From the NCBI RefSeq assembly GCF_000621505.1, contig NZ_JHYD01000009.1, positions 166,237 to 230,236 on the forward strand: DNA of 64,000 bases, given 5' to 3'. Below the pieces are notes generated by a model, which saw nothing but the letters and a program-made list of their open reading frames with translations, had not been told where the DNA came from and did no database searches. This DNA comes from Ruminiclostridium cellobioparum DSM 1351 = ATCC 15832. Lineage in GTDB: Bacteria; Bacillota; Clostridia; Acetivibrionales; DSM-1351. Shown one piece after another: positions 8,743 to 17,196 of the stretch (the stretch's first letter is position 1; every line of letters begins with the position of its first letter). A program made the position numbers and the translations under genes.

Positions 8743-9533
8743 GCAAAAATAAATGGATCGCTTTCCATTTTGCTGCATATCACCTCGATTGAAGCAAATT
8801 CATCAGCCAAAAGTTTTTGCAGTTTGGACAGTATCACATGTTCAGATGCAAAATGCCCCACGTCTACAATACACAGTCCCATCTCCCTGGCATCCAAAGC
8901 AGTATGATACTTTAAATCCCCTGTTATAAGCACATCCTGTCCAAGACTCCTTAAGTAATCCAGTTCGACATCAAAGCTTCCGCAAAATACAGCGACTTTT
9001 TTTACTTTATCGGGATGTGCTCCTATAACTCTGAGATTTGTTATATTCAAGCTTTTCTTTATATTATCAATAAACTCATTAAAGTCAGTCTCGTTCTCCA
9101 GAGTTCCTGTCCTGCCGAGACCCAAATTCTGATCATATCCCTGTGGAACATAAGTCTTTAATGCTCTTAAACCGTTAAGTCCTATGGTTTCTGCCAGAGT
9201 GTCATTTACTCCTCCGGCCGCAACGTCAAGATTGGTATGAGCGCTTATCACACTGATATCCTTTGTGACAAGGGTTTGAATCTGCTGCCCTTTTATTGTG
9301 TCAAAATCCAGCTTGCCAAGCTTTGAGAAAAGAAAGGGATGGTGTGATACTATGAGCTCAGCCTCACAGTCTATTGCCTCCCTGATGACCCTTGAAGTAA
9401 CGTCCATGCACAGCAGTACCTTTTTCACCCCGTTATGCCGGCTGCCAACCATCAGCCCCACATTATCCCATGTTTCAGCGTAGTCCCACGGCGCAAGCTT
9501 ATTTATAAAATCAAGTATCTCTCCAACCTTCAT
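8739..9533 (-). CDS. Nif3-like dinuclear metal-centre protein (YqfO family)
   Basis: Widely conserved protein of the NIF3 / GTP cyclohydrolase I type 2 homologue family; the reaction in Firmicutes is unsettled. It has 264 residues, so it is the short form without the YqfO insert domain. Metal-ligand motifs are visible: SHHPF near residues 63-67, HTNLD near 98, and GHFASEH near 226-232. ATG at 9533 has an AGGAG ribosome site. It follows trmK by 25 bases in the same direction, the usual yqfN-yqfO arrangement downstream of the rpoD-dnaG region in Firmicutes. Annotation of family is firm, molecular function uncertain. Confidence 0.95.
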   Translation of the reverse strand: MKVGEILDFINKLAPWDYAETWDNVGLMVGSRHNGVKKVLLCMDVTSRVIREAIDCEAELIVSHHPFLFSKLGKLDFDTIKGQQIQTLVTKDISVISAHTNLDVAAGGVNDTLAETIGLNGLRALKTYVPQGYDQNLGLGRTGTLENETDFNEFIDNIKKSLNITNLRVIGAHPDKVKKVAVFCGSFDVELDYLRSLGQDVLITGDLKYHTALDAREMGLCIVDVGHFASEHVILSKLQKLLADEFASIEVICSKMESDPFIFA

Positions 9534-9558
9534 ATACTCCTACTCCTTATAAACTATT

Positions 9559-10266
9559 CTATGATTTACCTTTATCAAGTTGACATATTAGCTTTAAATA
9601 ATCACTTTTTAAACTCTGATAATGATTTAAAAGCCCGTCATTATCACGCATATCCTCCAGCTGCCCCAGTACCCTGTCTATTTGCCGCACCTTCATTTCA
9701 CAATAGGACAATAACAGCGGATCGTGTTTTTTTATAAGACACTCTCCCACATGCAGCTGAAAATCTTCATAGCCTTTATTCTGCCCATCAAATCTGGCAG
9801 CCATAACACAATATATTTTATTTCCCTCTGCCGAAAGCTCTTCGTCAAAAATATTAAAATTATGATGGTACAGCCATTTTCTTACCACATCCAGGTCATT
9901 CATGGGCTGTAATACCAGCACAGCTTCACCGCAGACTTTTTCAGCACCGGCTTCCAATAATTCCGTTAAAAGTGTACCTCCCATACCCGCAATGATTATA
10001 GCATCTGCTTCATTTTTTCCTATGGTTTCAAGTCCGCTGCCCATTCTTGTTTCAATCACGTCACCAAGTTTGTATTTCAATATATTTCCATTCGCCGCCT
10101 GAACCGGCCCTATCCTGACATCAGAAGCAATTGCCTTTTTGCATCTTCCCTGCTGTATCAGGTATATTGGCAGGTAAGCATGGTCTGTTCCGATATCTGC
10201 CACAGTGCCGCACTCAGGAACCTTGTCTGCAATTAATTTCAGCCTTCCCTTAAGCTCCAAGCTCAA
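9559..10266 (-). CDS. trmK: tRNA (adenine(22)-N1)-methyltransferase
   Basis: Uses S-adenosylmethionine to methylate N1 of A22 in the D-loop of tRNAs. It has 235 residues. The Rossmann-type SAM site is seen as ADIGTDHAYLP near residues 23-33, the TrmK signature IIIAGMGG near 90-97 and LQPMND near 118-123; a C-terminal coiled-coil segment (about 170-235) ends the protein, as in YqfN. The start is a TTG at 10266, chosen because a GGAGG ribosome site lies 6 bases upstream and homology begins there. Co-transcribed with the Nif3-family gene. Confidence 0.93.
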   Translation of the reverse strand: MSLELKGRLKLIADKVPECGTVADIGTDHAYLPIYLIQQGRCKKAIASDVRIGPVQAANGNILKYKLGDVIETRMGSGLETIGKNEADAIIIAGMGGTLLTELLEAGAEKVCGEAVLVLQPMNDLDVVRKWLYHHNFNIFDEELSAEGNKIYCVMAARFDGQNKGYEDFQLHVGECLIKKHDPLLLSYCEMKVRQIDRVLGQLEDMRDNDGLLNHYQSLKSDYLKLICQLDKGKS

Positions 10267-10370
10267 ATCGTCCTCCAGATTTAAATCTTTTTTATTTTTA
10301 TTGTATCGTCAAGGTAAATTATACACATAATATTAATGAATTATCAACTGGAAAGGAAGTAATAAGCAAA

Positions 10371-10544
10371 ATGCCTCCCTACAAAAAAACAAATAAGGTA
10401 AATGATATTGAAAGGCCTCTGTCAACCAATATACTCGGCAGAGATATTCTTGGAATAAATCCGAACATCTCTGCAATTAATAAAACAGATCTGGAGCTTC
10501 AGGATGAAGCTCTGAGTATGGATTTTACGAAAAAAATCAAATAG
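10371..10544 (+). CDS. Small hypothetical protein, 57 residues
   Basis: Not recognised. ATG at 10371 is preceded at good spacing by GGAAAGGAAG. The product is hydrophilic with a plausible composition (PPYKKTNK, RDILGINPNIS, LQDEALSMD), no membrane segment and no cysteine. It occupies the gap between trmK and the HD-GYP gene on the opposite strand to both, transcribed alone. Support is the ribosome site and composition only. Confidence 0.5.
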   Translation: MPPYKKTNKVNDIERPLSTNILGRDILGINPNISAINKTDLELQDEALSMDFTKKIK

Positions 10545-10641
10545 CTAAATCCGCAATTTCCCGTCCGGTATTGTGGCCTTAGCTATGTATGATATCATTG
10601 ACTATAACAGACAACCTGCATCAGATTTATAAAAATAAAAA

Positions 10642-11751
10642 CTAACGGGGATCGGTATACATGTACTTACTGTAATCCCACAAAAGCTCGCTCAGTTCCA
10701 CATCCTTTTCATATGTCAGATCCACAAAAACATTCTGAACCTTTACTATGGGTTTCAGCGGATTCAGCGGGTTTACATGCATCAATTCCCCGATCTCACC
10801 TGTATTCAGCATTACATAATCCCCGATATAATGGCATACAATCCTTTCAATAAACACTTTCAGCATGATCCGGTCCAACTGATTGGCCATCTCATCCTGC
10901 ATATATTTCAATACTTCAAATACCGATTTTCTCTTTGAATAAACCTTGTCCGAGGTCATGGCATCATATACATCCGCTATGGCAAGCACCCTTGCGTATT
11001 GATGAATCTGGTCACCCTTGGCCCCCAGCGGATATCCTGAGCCGTCGGTCCGCTCATGGTGCATGAGTACAGCCATCTTAATCCCCTTGCTGATGTCATA
11101 CATGTTTTCTACCATACGGTACCCATAGGTTGTATGATTCTGTATTTCTTCCAGCTCTTCGGGCAGCAGACTGCCCTTTTTATTCAAAATATTTGTGTCA
11201 ACCTTTGCTTTCCCTACATCATGGAGCAGACCGGCCTTGGCAATCTCCTCCACCGATTTGGCGTCACAGCCAAGCCACTTTGCCAGAGTCATGGCCAATA
11301 GAGAAACGTTTACACAGTGGGCATATGTATATTCGTCAACTGTACGGATTGAATCAATACATTTCAGAACATCAAAGGAATCATGTACATTTTTTCTTAT
11401 GTTAACCAATGCATGATCTACATTTCTGCTGTCCAGACTTTTTCCTGAATTAATGGTGTCCAGAACTTCCTTTACCTCCTGCTTGGCCTCTGTATATGAC
11501 TGTGCGAGTTCTTCAGACATTTCTCTTTTCTTAATATCTTTTTCGAAACCGCTTATTTCCTCTACAACAATATTATCATCATAAATTTCGACCTGGATAG
11601 GTTTCAACCTGAACCTTTTGACCTTTTTCTCCAGAGTCTCGGTAATATATGTGCCTTTTGGAATCAGACAGGCACCTGCTTCAGTACAAATATCTTCTGT
11701 CAAGAGCATCCCTGCAACACAACTTTGCGCTGTAATATAAATATGCCGCAT
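10642..11751 (-). CDS. HD-GYP domain protein, likely cyclic-di-GMP phosphodiesterase
   Basis: Probably degrades the second messenger c-di-GMP. It has 369 residues. An N-terminal region of about 110 residues with no recognised sensor domain precedes an HD-GYP domain. Metal and signature residues are visible: HCVNVSLLA near 145, LLHDVGK near 176-182, HHERTDGSGYP near 230-240 and the IADVYDAMTS block near 256-265. The canonical GYP triad is intact, so activity is likely. ATG at 11751 with GGAGG upstream. Monocistronic by position. Two GGDEF proteins elsewhere in the window supply the opposing activity. Confidence 0.92.
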   Translation of the reverse strand: MRHIYITAQSCVAGMLLTEDICTEAGACLIPKGTYITETLEKKVKRFRLKPIQVEIYDDNIVVEEISGFEKDIKKREMSEELAQSYTEAKQEVKEVLDTINSGKSLDSRNVDHALVNIRKNVHDSFDVLKCIDSIRTVDEYTYAHCVNVSLLAMTLAKWLGCDAKSVEEIAKAGLLHDVGKAKVDTNILNKKGSLLPEELEEIQNHTTYGYRMVENMYDISKGIKMAVLMHHERTDGSGYPLGAKGDQIHQYARVLAIADVYDAMTSDKVYSKRKSVFEVLKYMQDEMANQLDRIMLKVFIERIVCHYIGDYVMLNTGEIGELMHVNPLNPLKPIVKVQNVFVDLTYEKDVELSELLWDYSKYMYTDPR

Positions 11752-12059
11752 AAAGTAATTCCTCCAAACTGTAAATAAAGAGCAAAAATCATTATTACAT
11801 AATTACAATTATACTATTACAACCAGCTTCCTCATGTTACTGCAATGGATTGGCATTAATTAAACATATCTTATCCTGAATTGGACAACCCGTTACAGAT
11901 ACGGGATATCATAAAAAGCACACTCCTTATCCTTGCCCCAACTTAAATTACATTTCCATAGTTTCTATTTTAACTTGTGGATTTTGCCTTGTAAACTAAT
12001 ATCTAACATTTTTGAAATTCTGTACAAATTCAGATGGATATTTTCGTTATATCTGCCAT
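11752..12059. other. Intergenic stretch without a gene
   Basis: AT-rich region upstream of the HD-GYP gene. A small hairpin (CCCGT / ACGGG) lies near 11888-11904. I see no convincing ORF, RNA gene or known riboswitch. Confidence 0.5.
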
Positions 12060-12064
12060 ATTAA

Positions 12065-12372
12065 GCCCCGTCCGAGCGGCAGCGAGAAAAAGCCAGGCAA
12101 TTTGCCTTCGCTAGGGAACCCTAGGTTCCCTTCGACGAAACACTACGTGTTTCTGAGCACCCTCCTTACACCGGCGAGGGGATTCCCCCCATGCTCATCA
12201 TAGGTGGGCCTTCAGACGAGAACGTCACAACGAATGCCGGTGCGCATTCGTTGTAGTTCGAGAGTCCCTGTCAGGCTTGATCTTTATTCTTTAAAATCAT
12301 ATATAAATCAATAATACTATCAAATTAATTTAATATTATTAAGATCAAGCCTTATTCGAGCGGCAGCGAGAA
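12065..12372. repeat. Hairpin-rich patch with degenerate tRNA-3'-end copies
   Basis: GC-richer than its surroundings. GAGCGGCAGCGAGAAAA occurs at about 12073-12090 and 12358-12374. GGTGGGCCTTCAG, identical to the 3' end of the neighbouring tRNA-Met, recurs at about 12203-12215. GTTCGAGAGTCCCTG near 12256-12270 resembles its T-arm in the opposite orientation. Perfect small hairpins are interspersed: GGGAACC/GGTTCCC near 12114-12130, GAAACAC/GTGTTTC near 12137-12153, and ACAACGAATG/CATTCGTTGT near 12227-12254. AGGCTTGATCTT and AAGATCAAGCCT form an outer pair at about 12273-12352. Confidence 0.7.
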
Positions 12373-12436
12373 AAGGCCCACCAAATAGAAAAGAGAACAT
12401 ACATATGTATGTTCTCTTTTCTATTTGGTGGGCCTT
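12373..12436. repeat. 64-bp perfect palindrome at the tRNA-Met 3' end
   Basis: The two halves meet at ACATATGT-like centre 12404/12405 and are exact reverse complements over 32 bases each side. The right half contains the last 11 bases of the tRNA-Met gene, including the encoded CCA. Downstream of the tRNA it may act as a terminator hairpin, but the stem includes part of the acceptor arm. Confidence 0.85.
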
Positions 12437-12502
12437 CAGGGACTCGAACCCCGGACCAACCGGTTATGAGCCGGTTGCTCTAACCAACTGAGCTAAAGGC
12501 CC
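12426..12502 (-). tRNA. tRNA-Met (anticodon CAU)
   Basis: 77 bases including an encoded CCA. Acceptor stem GGGCCTT/AAGGCCC, D-arm AGCTCAGTTGGTTAGAGC, anticodon loop CTCATAA, T-arm GGTTCGAGTCCC. The anticodon CAU could also belong to the lysidine-modified isoleucine tRNA; elongator Met is the more usual annotation for this sequence type. It follows tRNA-Asn by 4 bases in one transcript. Confidence 0.9.
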
Positions 12503-12506
12503 GTTG

Positions 12507-12582
12507 TGGCTCCTCAAGTAGGACTTGAACCTACGACCCTGCGGTTAACAGCCGCATGCTCTACCGACTGAGCTATTGAGGA
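12507..12582 (-). tRNA. tRNA-Asn (anticodon GUU)
   Basis: 76 bases with encoded CCA. Acceptor stem TCCTCAA/TTGAGGA, anticodon loop CTGTTAA, T-arm GGTTCAAGTCC. First gene of a two-tRNA operon behind the promoter at 12662-12690. Confidence 0.95.
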
Positions 12583-12661
12583 ATATTTAAATTTTGATGT
12601 AATCGGCTTAACACCGCTTTATCATTGTGTTTCGGAGTGTTTTCTCACGAGCACAAATAAT

Positions 12662-12690
12662 ATTATACTTACGAACTGTCACACGGTCAA
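12662..12690 (-). promoter_or_regulatory. Promoter of the tRNA-Asn/tRNA-Met operon
   Basis: Minus strand TTGACC (12690-12685), 17-base spacer, TATAAT (12667-12662), about 80 bases ahead of tRNA-Asn. The rest of 12583-12885 shows nothing else except the rpoD terminator. Confidence 0.8.
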
Positions 12691-12829
12691 CATTAAAATA
12701 CCCGCTATTGAACTATTTAGCAAGATTATTACTCCCTTTCATTTATTTGTTTCACAATGCTACGTGTTGCTAATAATTACATATTCAAACTTCCAACAAT
12801 ATCTACCGGATTTTTTGCGGTAAAATAAC

Positions 12830-12862
12830 AAAAGAAAGAAAAAAGACCCGTTTTCGAGTCTC
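12830..12862 (-). terminator. Terminator of the dnaG-rpoD operon
   Basis: Minus strand stem AGACTCG/CGGGTCT with an AAAA loop, followed by a long T-run, 24 bases past the rpoD stop. Confidence 0.8.
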
Positions 12863-12885
12863 TTATTTTCTTTTTTCAGCTTATA

Positions 12886-13965
12886 TCAATCCAAATAGTC
12901 CTTTAACTTTTTGCTTCTGCTTGGATGTCTCAATTTTCTCAACGCCTTTGCCTCAATCTGACGGATACGTTCTCTTGTTACGTTGAATTCCTTACCAACC
13001 TCTTCAAGGGTTCTGGCACGGCCGTCATCAAGACCGAATCTCAGCCTGAGCACCTTTTCTTCGCGGGCTGTCAGAGTATCCAGAACATCAATAAGCTGTT
13101 CCTTGAGTAAAGTAAATGCCGCAGCTTCAGCAGGTGCCGGTGCATCATCATCGGGAATGAAGTCACCCAGATGGCTGTCCTCTTCTTCACCGATAGGTGT
13201 TTCCAATGATACGGGCTCCTGTGATATTTTCATTATCTCCCGCACCTTGTCAACCGACATGCCTATTTCCTTGGCAATTTCATCAGGCTGGGGTTCTCTT
13301 CCCAATTCCTGGAGCAGCTGCCTTGATACTCTGATAAGTTTGTTTATAGTTTCAACCATATGAACCGGAATACGTATAGTCCTGGCCTGGTCCGCAATGG
13401 CTCTGGTTATGGCCTGTCTGATCCACCAGGTGGCATAGGTACTAAACTTGAAGCCCCTTCTGTAATCAAACTTTTCAACAGCCTTGATCAAACCCAGATT
13501 ACCTTCCTGTATTAAATCCAGGAACTGCATACCCCTGCCTACATATCTTTTTGCAATACTTACAACCAGCCTCAGGTTTGCTTCGGCAAGCCTTCTCTTA
13601 GCCTCAATATCGCCGTTTTCCATTCTGTGGGCAAGATCTATTTCTTCATCCGCCGTTAAAAGGGGTACTTTACCGATTTCCTTAAGGTACATTCTTACAG
13701 GGTCATCAATACTTATTCCTTCAGGTATGCTGATGTCCAGCTCTTCGTCGGCCAGCTGTATTTCTTCCATTTCGGCTTCAATATCGCCAATAACATCAAT
13801 ACCCATATTTTCCAGGGTCTCATATATCTTTTCTATATGTTCCGGTTCAAGCTCTATTTCCTCAAAAGCATCGATTATTTCCTTATAGGTGAGCATTCCC
13901 TTCGACTTGCCCTTATCAATCAAATCCTTAAGTATTGCTTTTCTGGTTTCCTGATTATGCTTCAT
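12886..13965 (-). CDS. rpoD: Primary RNA polymerase sigma factor
   Basis: Directs RNA polymerase to vegetative promoters. It has 359 residues from the ATG at 13965; this start is chosen over an ATG 18 bases upstream because a GGAGGGG ribosome site lies between them. Region 1.1 covers the first 80 residues, region 1.2 begins near [12 protein letters not shown], and region 2 contains [20 protein letters not shown]. Region 4 contains the helix-turn-helix [19 protein letters not shown] near the C-terminus. There is no long insert between 1.2 and 2, typical of Gram-positive SigA. It lies 24 bases downstream of dnaG in the classic macromolecular synthesis operon. Confidence 0.97.
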   Translation of the reverse strand: MKHNQETRKAILKDLIDKGKSKGMLTYKEIIDAFEEIELEPEHIEKIYETLENMGIDVIGDIEAEMEEIQLADEELDISIPEGISIDDPVRMYLKEIGKVPLLTADEEIDLAHRMENGDIEAKRRLAEANLRLVVSIAKRYVGRGMQFLDLIQEGNLGLIKAVEKFDYRRGFKFSTYATWWIRQAITRAIADQARTIRIPVHMVETINKLIRVSRQLLQELGREPQPDEIAKEIGMSVDKVREIMKISQEPVSLETPIGEEEDSHLGDFIPDDDAPAPAEAAAFTLLKEQLIDVLDTLTAREEKVLRLRFGLDDGRARTLEEVGKEFNVTRERIRQIEAKALRKLRHPSRSKKLKDYLD

Positions 13966-13989
13966 AAGTTCCCCTCCTTTCATGGAAAA

Positions 13990-15807
13990 TTATAAACCTT
14001 TCTTCATTACAGCTATATTCAATACAATACTGCTTAATTCCCGATTTAATAACTCAACATCTCCTTCTGTCAGATCAGATCTCTTTTTTAATTCGATAAT
14101 TTCATCTTTTCTTGCTTCCAAACCAATTAGATTCATTCTTTTTAGTATATCCAGTGCTGCTTTCCTATTGTCCTCGAAAACACTCTGTGATTGTATTATA
14201 TTTGCAAAACTCTCGGCAAGAGCCGGTGAAAGTTTATTTAATATCTCTCCGGTCAATATTCCGGACTTATTTTCAATCCTTTCAATTGCAAAACTGAAGG
14301 CCTGTCTTATCTCACTTGATTTTATGTTTTCAAGCTTTATAGAATCCTTGATCTGAAAATATACATTATTTTCAATACAGATTGTAGACAGCAGCATCAG
14401 TTCAAGCTTATTAAGCCTTTCCTCGGTTGTTTCAGCCCTGCGTTCCCTTTTGACACTGTTCTTTTTAACCAATCCTGTATCTCTTGTCTGCCTTATGCCG
14501 GCTTTGTCCTTTCGCTGCTGCCGCTTTGCCAGTTCGGAATAAATGGATTGTTCACTTACTCCAATTTCCCTGGACAGCTTTGTTACATAAAGCTCTCTTT
14601 CTACATTATTGTCAATTTTGTCCAAGATAACCATAGCGTTATCAATAAACTTGACTTTTCCGTCATTTGTCGTGGTGTCGATTTTATTATCCAGAAGATC
14701 GAGTTTAAAATCCACCAGATTTCTGGCTTTGCTTACAATTCTCCTGAATTCGTCAACACCCCGCGTTTTAATAAATTCATCCGGGTCTTTGCCGGAGGGC
14801 AATGTCAAAACCTTGACATTACAGCCGATTTCATTGAGTAAATCCAAGCCTCTAAGTGCAGCGGCCTGTCCGGCATTGTCAGAATCAAATGATAATACTA
14901 TTTCTTCCGTATATTTTTTAAGAAGCTTGCCTTGATTCTCTGTTAATGCCGTACCTAAAGGTGCAACTGCATTTATTATTCCACTTTGATGTAAGGATAT
15001 AACATCCATGTAGCCTTCTGCTAAAATTATCTGTTTGGCACAGGCATTTTTGGCAAAATTCATGGCATACAGATGCTTTCCCTTATGATAGACTTCGGTT
15101 TCAGGGGAATTCATATATTTGGGCTGTGATGAATCCATTACTCTTCCGCCAAAGGCTATTACATTTCCCCTTATGTCAAATATGGGAAACATAATCCTTC
15201 CCCGGAATCTGTCATAAATCTTTTTTGTCTCTTCCTTGAATATAACCAATCCGCTGCTTATGATGCTTTTTTCACTATGGCCTTTACTCTTAAGATGTCT
15301 GTAAAGTGTATCAAAGCTGTCAACTGCGTATCCCAGACCAAACTTTATAATAGTCTGCCTCTCAATCCTGCGGTCCAGCAAATATGCCAGCGGCACTTTG
15401 TTATTACCGTTCATCAGGTTGTTGTGAAAAAACCTTGCAGTCTCTATGTTTATTTCCAGGAGCTCCTTTTTCAACCTGGCCTTTGCGTCATCCTGAACAC
15501 CCGTATCAGTCTCGGGAATTGGTATTTTAGCTCTCTCGGCAAGTAATTTCAATGCTTCCGGGAAGTCCAAATTTTCTATTCCCATAATGAAGTGAATCAC
15601 ATTGCCGCCTTTTCCACACCCAAAACAGTTAAATATTTGTTTTACAGGCTCAACCGAAAAAGACGCGGTTTTCTCATTGTGAAAAGGACATCTGCCAAAA
15701 TAATTCTTTCCCTTCTTATCCAACTTAACATATTCGGAGATTACATCAACAATATCATTATTTACTCGAATTTCCTCAATTAGATCCTCAGGAAATAAAT
15801 ATGCCAT
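13990..15807 (-). CDS. dnaG: DNA primase
   Basis: Synthesises RNA primers for replication forks. It has 605 residues, normal length. The N-terminal zinc finger is CPFHNEK...FNCFGCGKGG near residues 41-66. The RNA polymerase core and TOPRIM domain contain ILAEGYMDV near 263-271 and FDSDNAGQAA near 307-316. The C-terminal third is the helicase-binding region, rich in Lys/Glu helices. Operon with rpoD, which begins 24 bases after the dnaG stop. Its ribosome site is weak. Confidence 0.97.
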   Translation of the reverse strand: MAYLFPEDLIEEIRVNNDIVDVISEYVKLDKKGKNYFGRCPFHNEKTASFSVEPVKQIFNCFGCGKGGNVIHFIMGIENLDFPEALKLLAERAKIPIPETDTGVQDDAKARLKKELLEINIETARFFHNNLMNGNNKVPLAYLLDRRIERQTIIKFGLGYAVDSFDTLYRHLKSKGHSEKSIISSGLVIFKEETKKIYDRFRGRIMFPIFDIRGNVIAFGGRVMDSSQPKYMNSPETEVYHKGKHLYAMNFAKNACAKQIILAEGYMDVISLHQSGIINAVAPLGTALTENQGKLLKKYTEEIVLSFDSDNAGQAAALRGLDLLNEIGCNVKVLTLPSGKDPDEFIKTRGVDEFRRIVSKARNLVDFKLDLLDNKIDTTTNDGKVKFIDNAMVILDKIDNNVERELYVTKLSREIGVSEQSIYSELAKRQQRKDKAGIRQTRDTGLVKKNSVKRERRAETTEERLNKLELMLLSTICIENNVYFQIKDSIKLENIKSSEIRQAFSFAIERIENKSGILTGEILNKLSPALAESFANIIQSQSVFEDNRKAALDILKRMNLIGLEARKDEIIELKKRSDLTEGDVELLNRELSSIVLNIAVMKKGL

Positions 15808-16010
15808 TATGCATTACAGTCCAATCTTGTTTGATAAACACTTAATTGATTTATCAAATATTATAAACATATAAACTGCTATTTATTTTGAAATAGCACA
15901 AATGTCTGCCAATTACAACCGAAGCCCGTATTACCCGGATAATTGATAATAACCGATAGTAATTGACTTAATAATTGTTCGACATTATTATTAATATTCC
16001 TTCTTTTTTA
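15808..16010. other. dnaG upstream region, no gene seen
   Basis: Very AT-rich, with several imperfect TAATTGA-type repeats. It must contain the dnaG-rpoD promoter; no clear consensus pair could be singled out. Confidence 0.4.
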
Positions 16011-16012
16011 AT

Positions 16013-16060
16013 AAAAAAAGTATACCCAAAGTAATTTTCATTAACCTTTGAGCATACCCT
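16013..16060 (-). terminator. Terminator after the DUF6514-like gene
   Basis: Minus strand stem GGGTATGCTCAAAG / CTTTGGGTATAC around a short loop, followed by TTTTTTT. Confidence 0.75.
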
Positions 16061-16157
16061 GATTGATCCTTTTTTGAATTCCATCTTTATTTATTGCTGA
16101 ACTTTTTATTCTAATACATATATAATAGTATTCTGTTGAACATTTTAAGAATGGGAT

Positions 16158-16439
16158 TTATGCTATACAATCATATATAACATCCCGGGCACTTACAGGA
16201 GTGACAGAATTTTTGTGCATAAGATTTATCAATTCCATGGTCTGGTCTTTGGAAGGCAAAACATCATTTATTATGGCTGTCTCTGATTCACCGCTGTCCT
16301 TGGTCATGTTAATCTGAATTCCATATGTACAGGAATTGTCAGTTTCGCAGCATACCAAATAATAATCCAAATTAAGTTCTTTGCTTTTGTATTTTACCGA
16401 TTCATCAATTTCCAGTTTCTTTGAGCAGATCAGTTCCAT
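16158..16439 (-). CDS. Small conserved clostridial protein, DUF6514-like
   Basis: 93 residues, cytoplasmic, no membrane segment. The pattern YYLVCCETDNSCTYGIQI, a middle E/S-rich turn, then a C-terminal LINLMHKNSVTPVSARDV block resembles the DUF6514 family of Clostridia as I remember it; this is not verified. No function is known for that family. ATG at 16439 has a GGAGG ribosome site and the gene has its own terminator, so it is probably monocistronic. Confidence 0.75.
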   Translation of the reverse strand: MELICSKKLEIDESVKYKSKELNLDYYLVCCETDNSCTYGIQINMTKDSGESETAIINDVLPSKDQTMELINLMHKNSVTPVSARDVIYDCIA

Positions 16440-16749
16440 CTCATTTACCTCCTCATTTGTTTTACAGTATCCTATAAGTGTCTATAGCGTAATTATAATA
16501 TATTGCCTGACTCTACATCTACACAAAAGTTTTTAGTAAATTCGACTGCTTAGCATAAATTAATTCCAAAGATTGTAATTATGATGTCGAAGTATGCAAT
16601 ATTATCAATTATTTACATTGAACTTATACCCTATAGATGATAATATTTTATGTGAGCCAGGTCATTTTTTCTTCAAGTTTTAATGATTCCTCAGAATATA
16701 CTTACTTATTATATTTTAATTCTTTCAGTTCAGATCAGGGGGGTATTCC
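16440..16749. promoter_or_regulatory. Divergent intergenic region with a promoter for the small membrane protein
   Basis: On the plus strand TTGAAC (16618-16623), 17 bases, TAATAT (16641-16646) could drive the gene at 16750. No further gene is seen in this interval. Confidence 0.45.
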
Positions 16750-17046
16750 ATGGAAAGCAAGGAAAAAAACAAATCAAGAAGGTTAAGTATTCTCAAACTT
16801 GTGAATTCTGCAATTTGTGATATGGAGCAATTTCCTAAAAAAATGCTGAAGTACGCGACCCCGGCAACTTTAACCGTATTGGCAATAGCCACCGTCTTAT
16901 TCGTAGCCAATAAAACAAGCAGTAATTTCAGCAGTGTTTTTGAATTCACAACAACCACTCTCATTTCCAACAGTATATTTGTATTGGCAGAATTCATAAT
17001 AGCCTCGTTGGTTATTGATATAATTATTAAGAAAAGATCACAATAA
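16750..17046 (+). CDS. Small two-helix membrane protein of unknown function
   Basis: Not recognised. It has 98 residues: a basic N-terminus (KEKNKSRR), a predicted membrane segment at about 38-54, a second at about 73-92, and a basic end (IIKKRSQ). ATG at 16750 has a GGGGGG ribosome site at good spacing. It stands alone on the plus strand, converging on secF with a shared terminator at 17146-17186. The topology would put both ends inside. No cysteine or charge pattern pointing to a known toxin or holin family. Confidence 0.65.
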   Translation: MESKEKNKSRRLSILKLVNSAICDMEQFPKKMLKYATPATLTVLAIATVLFVANKTSSNFSSVFEFTTTTLISNSIFVLAEFIIASLVIDIIIKKRSQ

Positions 17047-17145
17047 TTATTTTTCGACAATTTTTGCCATGAGATAAGAACCTCTGAATGGATATTCTCC
17101 ATATGCGGGTTCTTTTTATTTTAACAACCGAAGTTTGTATACGTT

Positions 17146-17186
17146 AAAAAAATCCGGGAGCTTACGGCGCTCCCGGATTTTTTTAT
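17146..17186. terminator. Bidirectional terminator between the small membrane protein and secF
   Basis: Stem AATCCGGGAGC / GCTCCCGGATT flanked by A-run and T-run on both sides, so it can work on either strand. Confidence 0.9.
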
Positions 17187-17196
17187 ATTATTGAGA

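Noticed and set aside
12012..12203. 63-codon plus-strand frame in the hairpin-rich patch
   Set aside because: It runs through several perfect hairpins and tRNA-like copies; no ribosome site. Treated as chance.
13484..13888. 134-codon plus-strand frame opposite rpoD, and similar long frames opposite dnaG, secD and ClC genes
   Set aside because: They mirror real genes on the other strand, have Ser/Ile-rich compositions typical of antisense frames, and lack ribosome sites.
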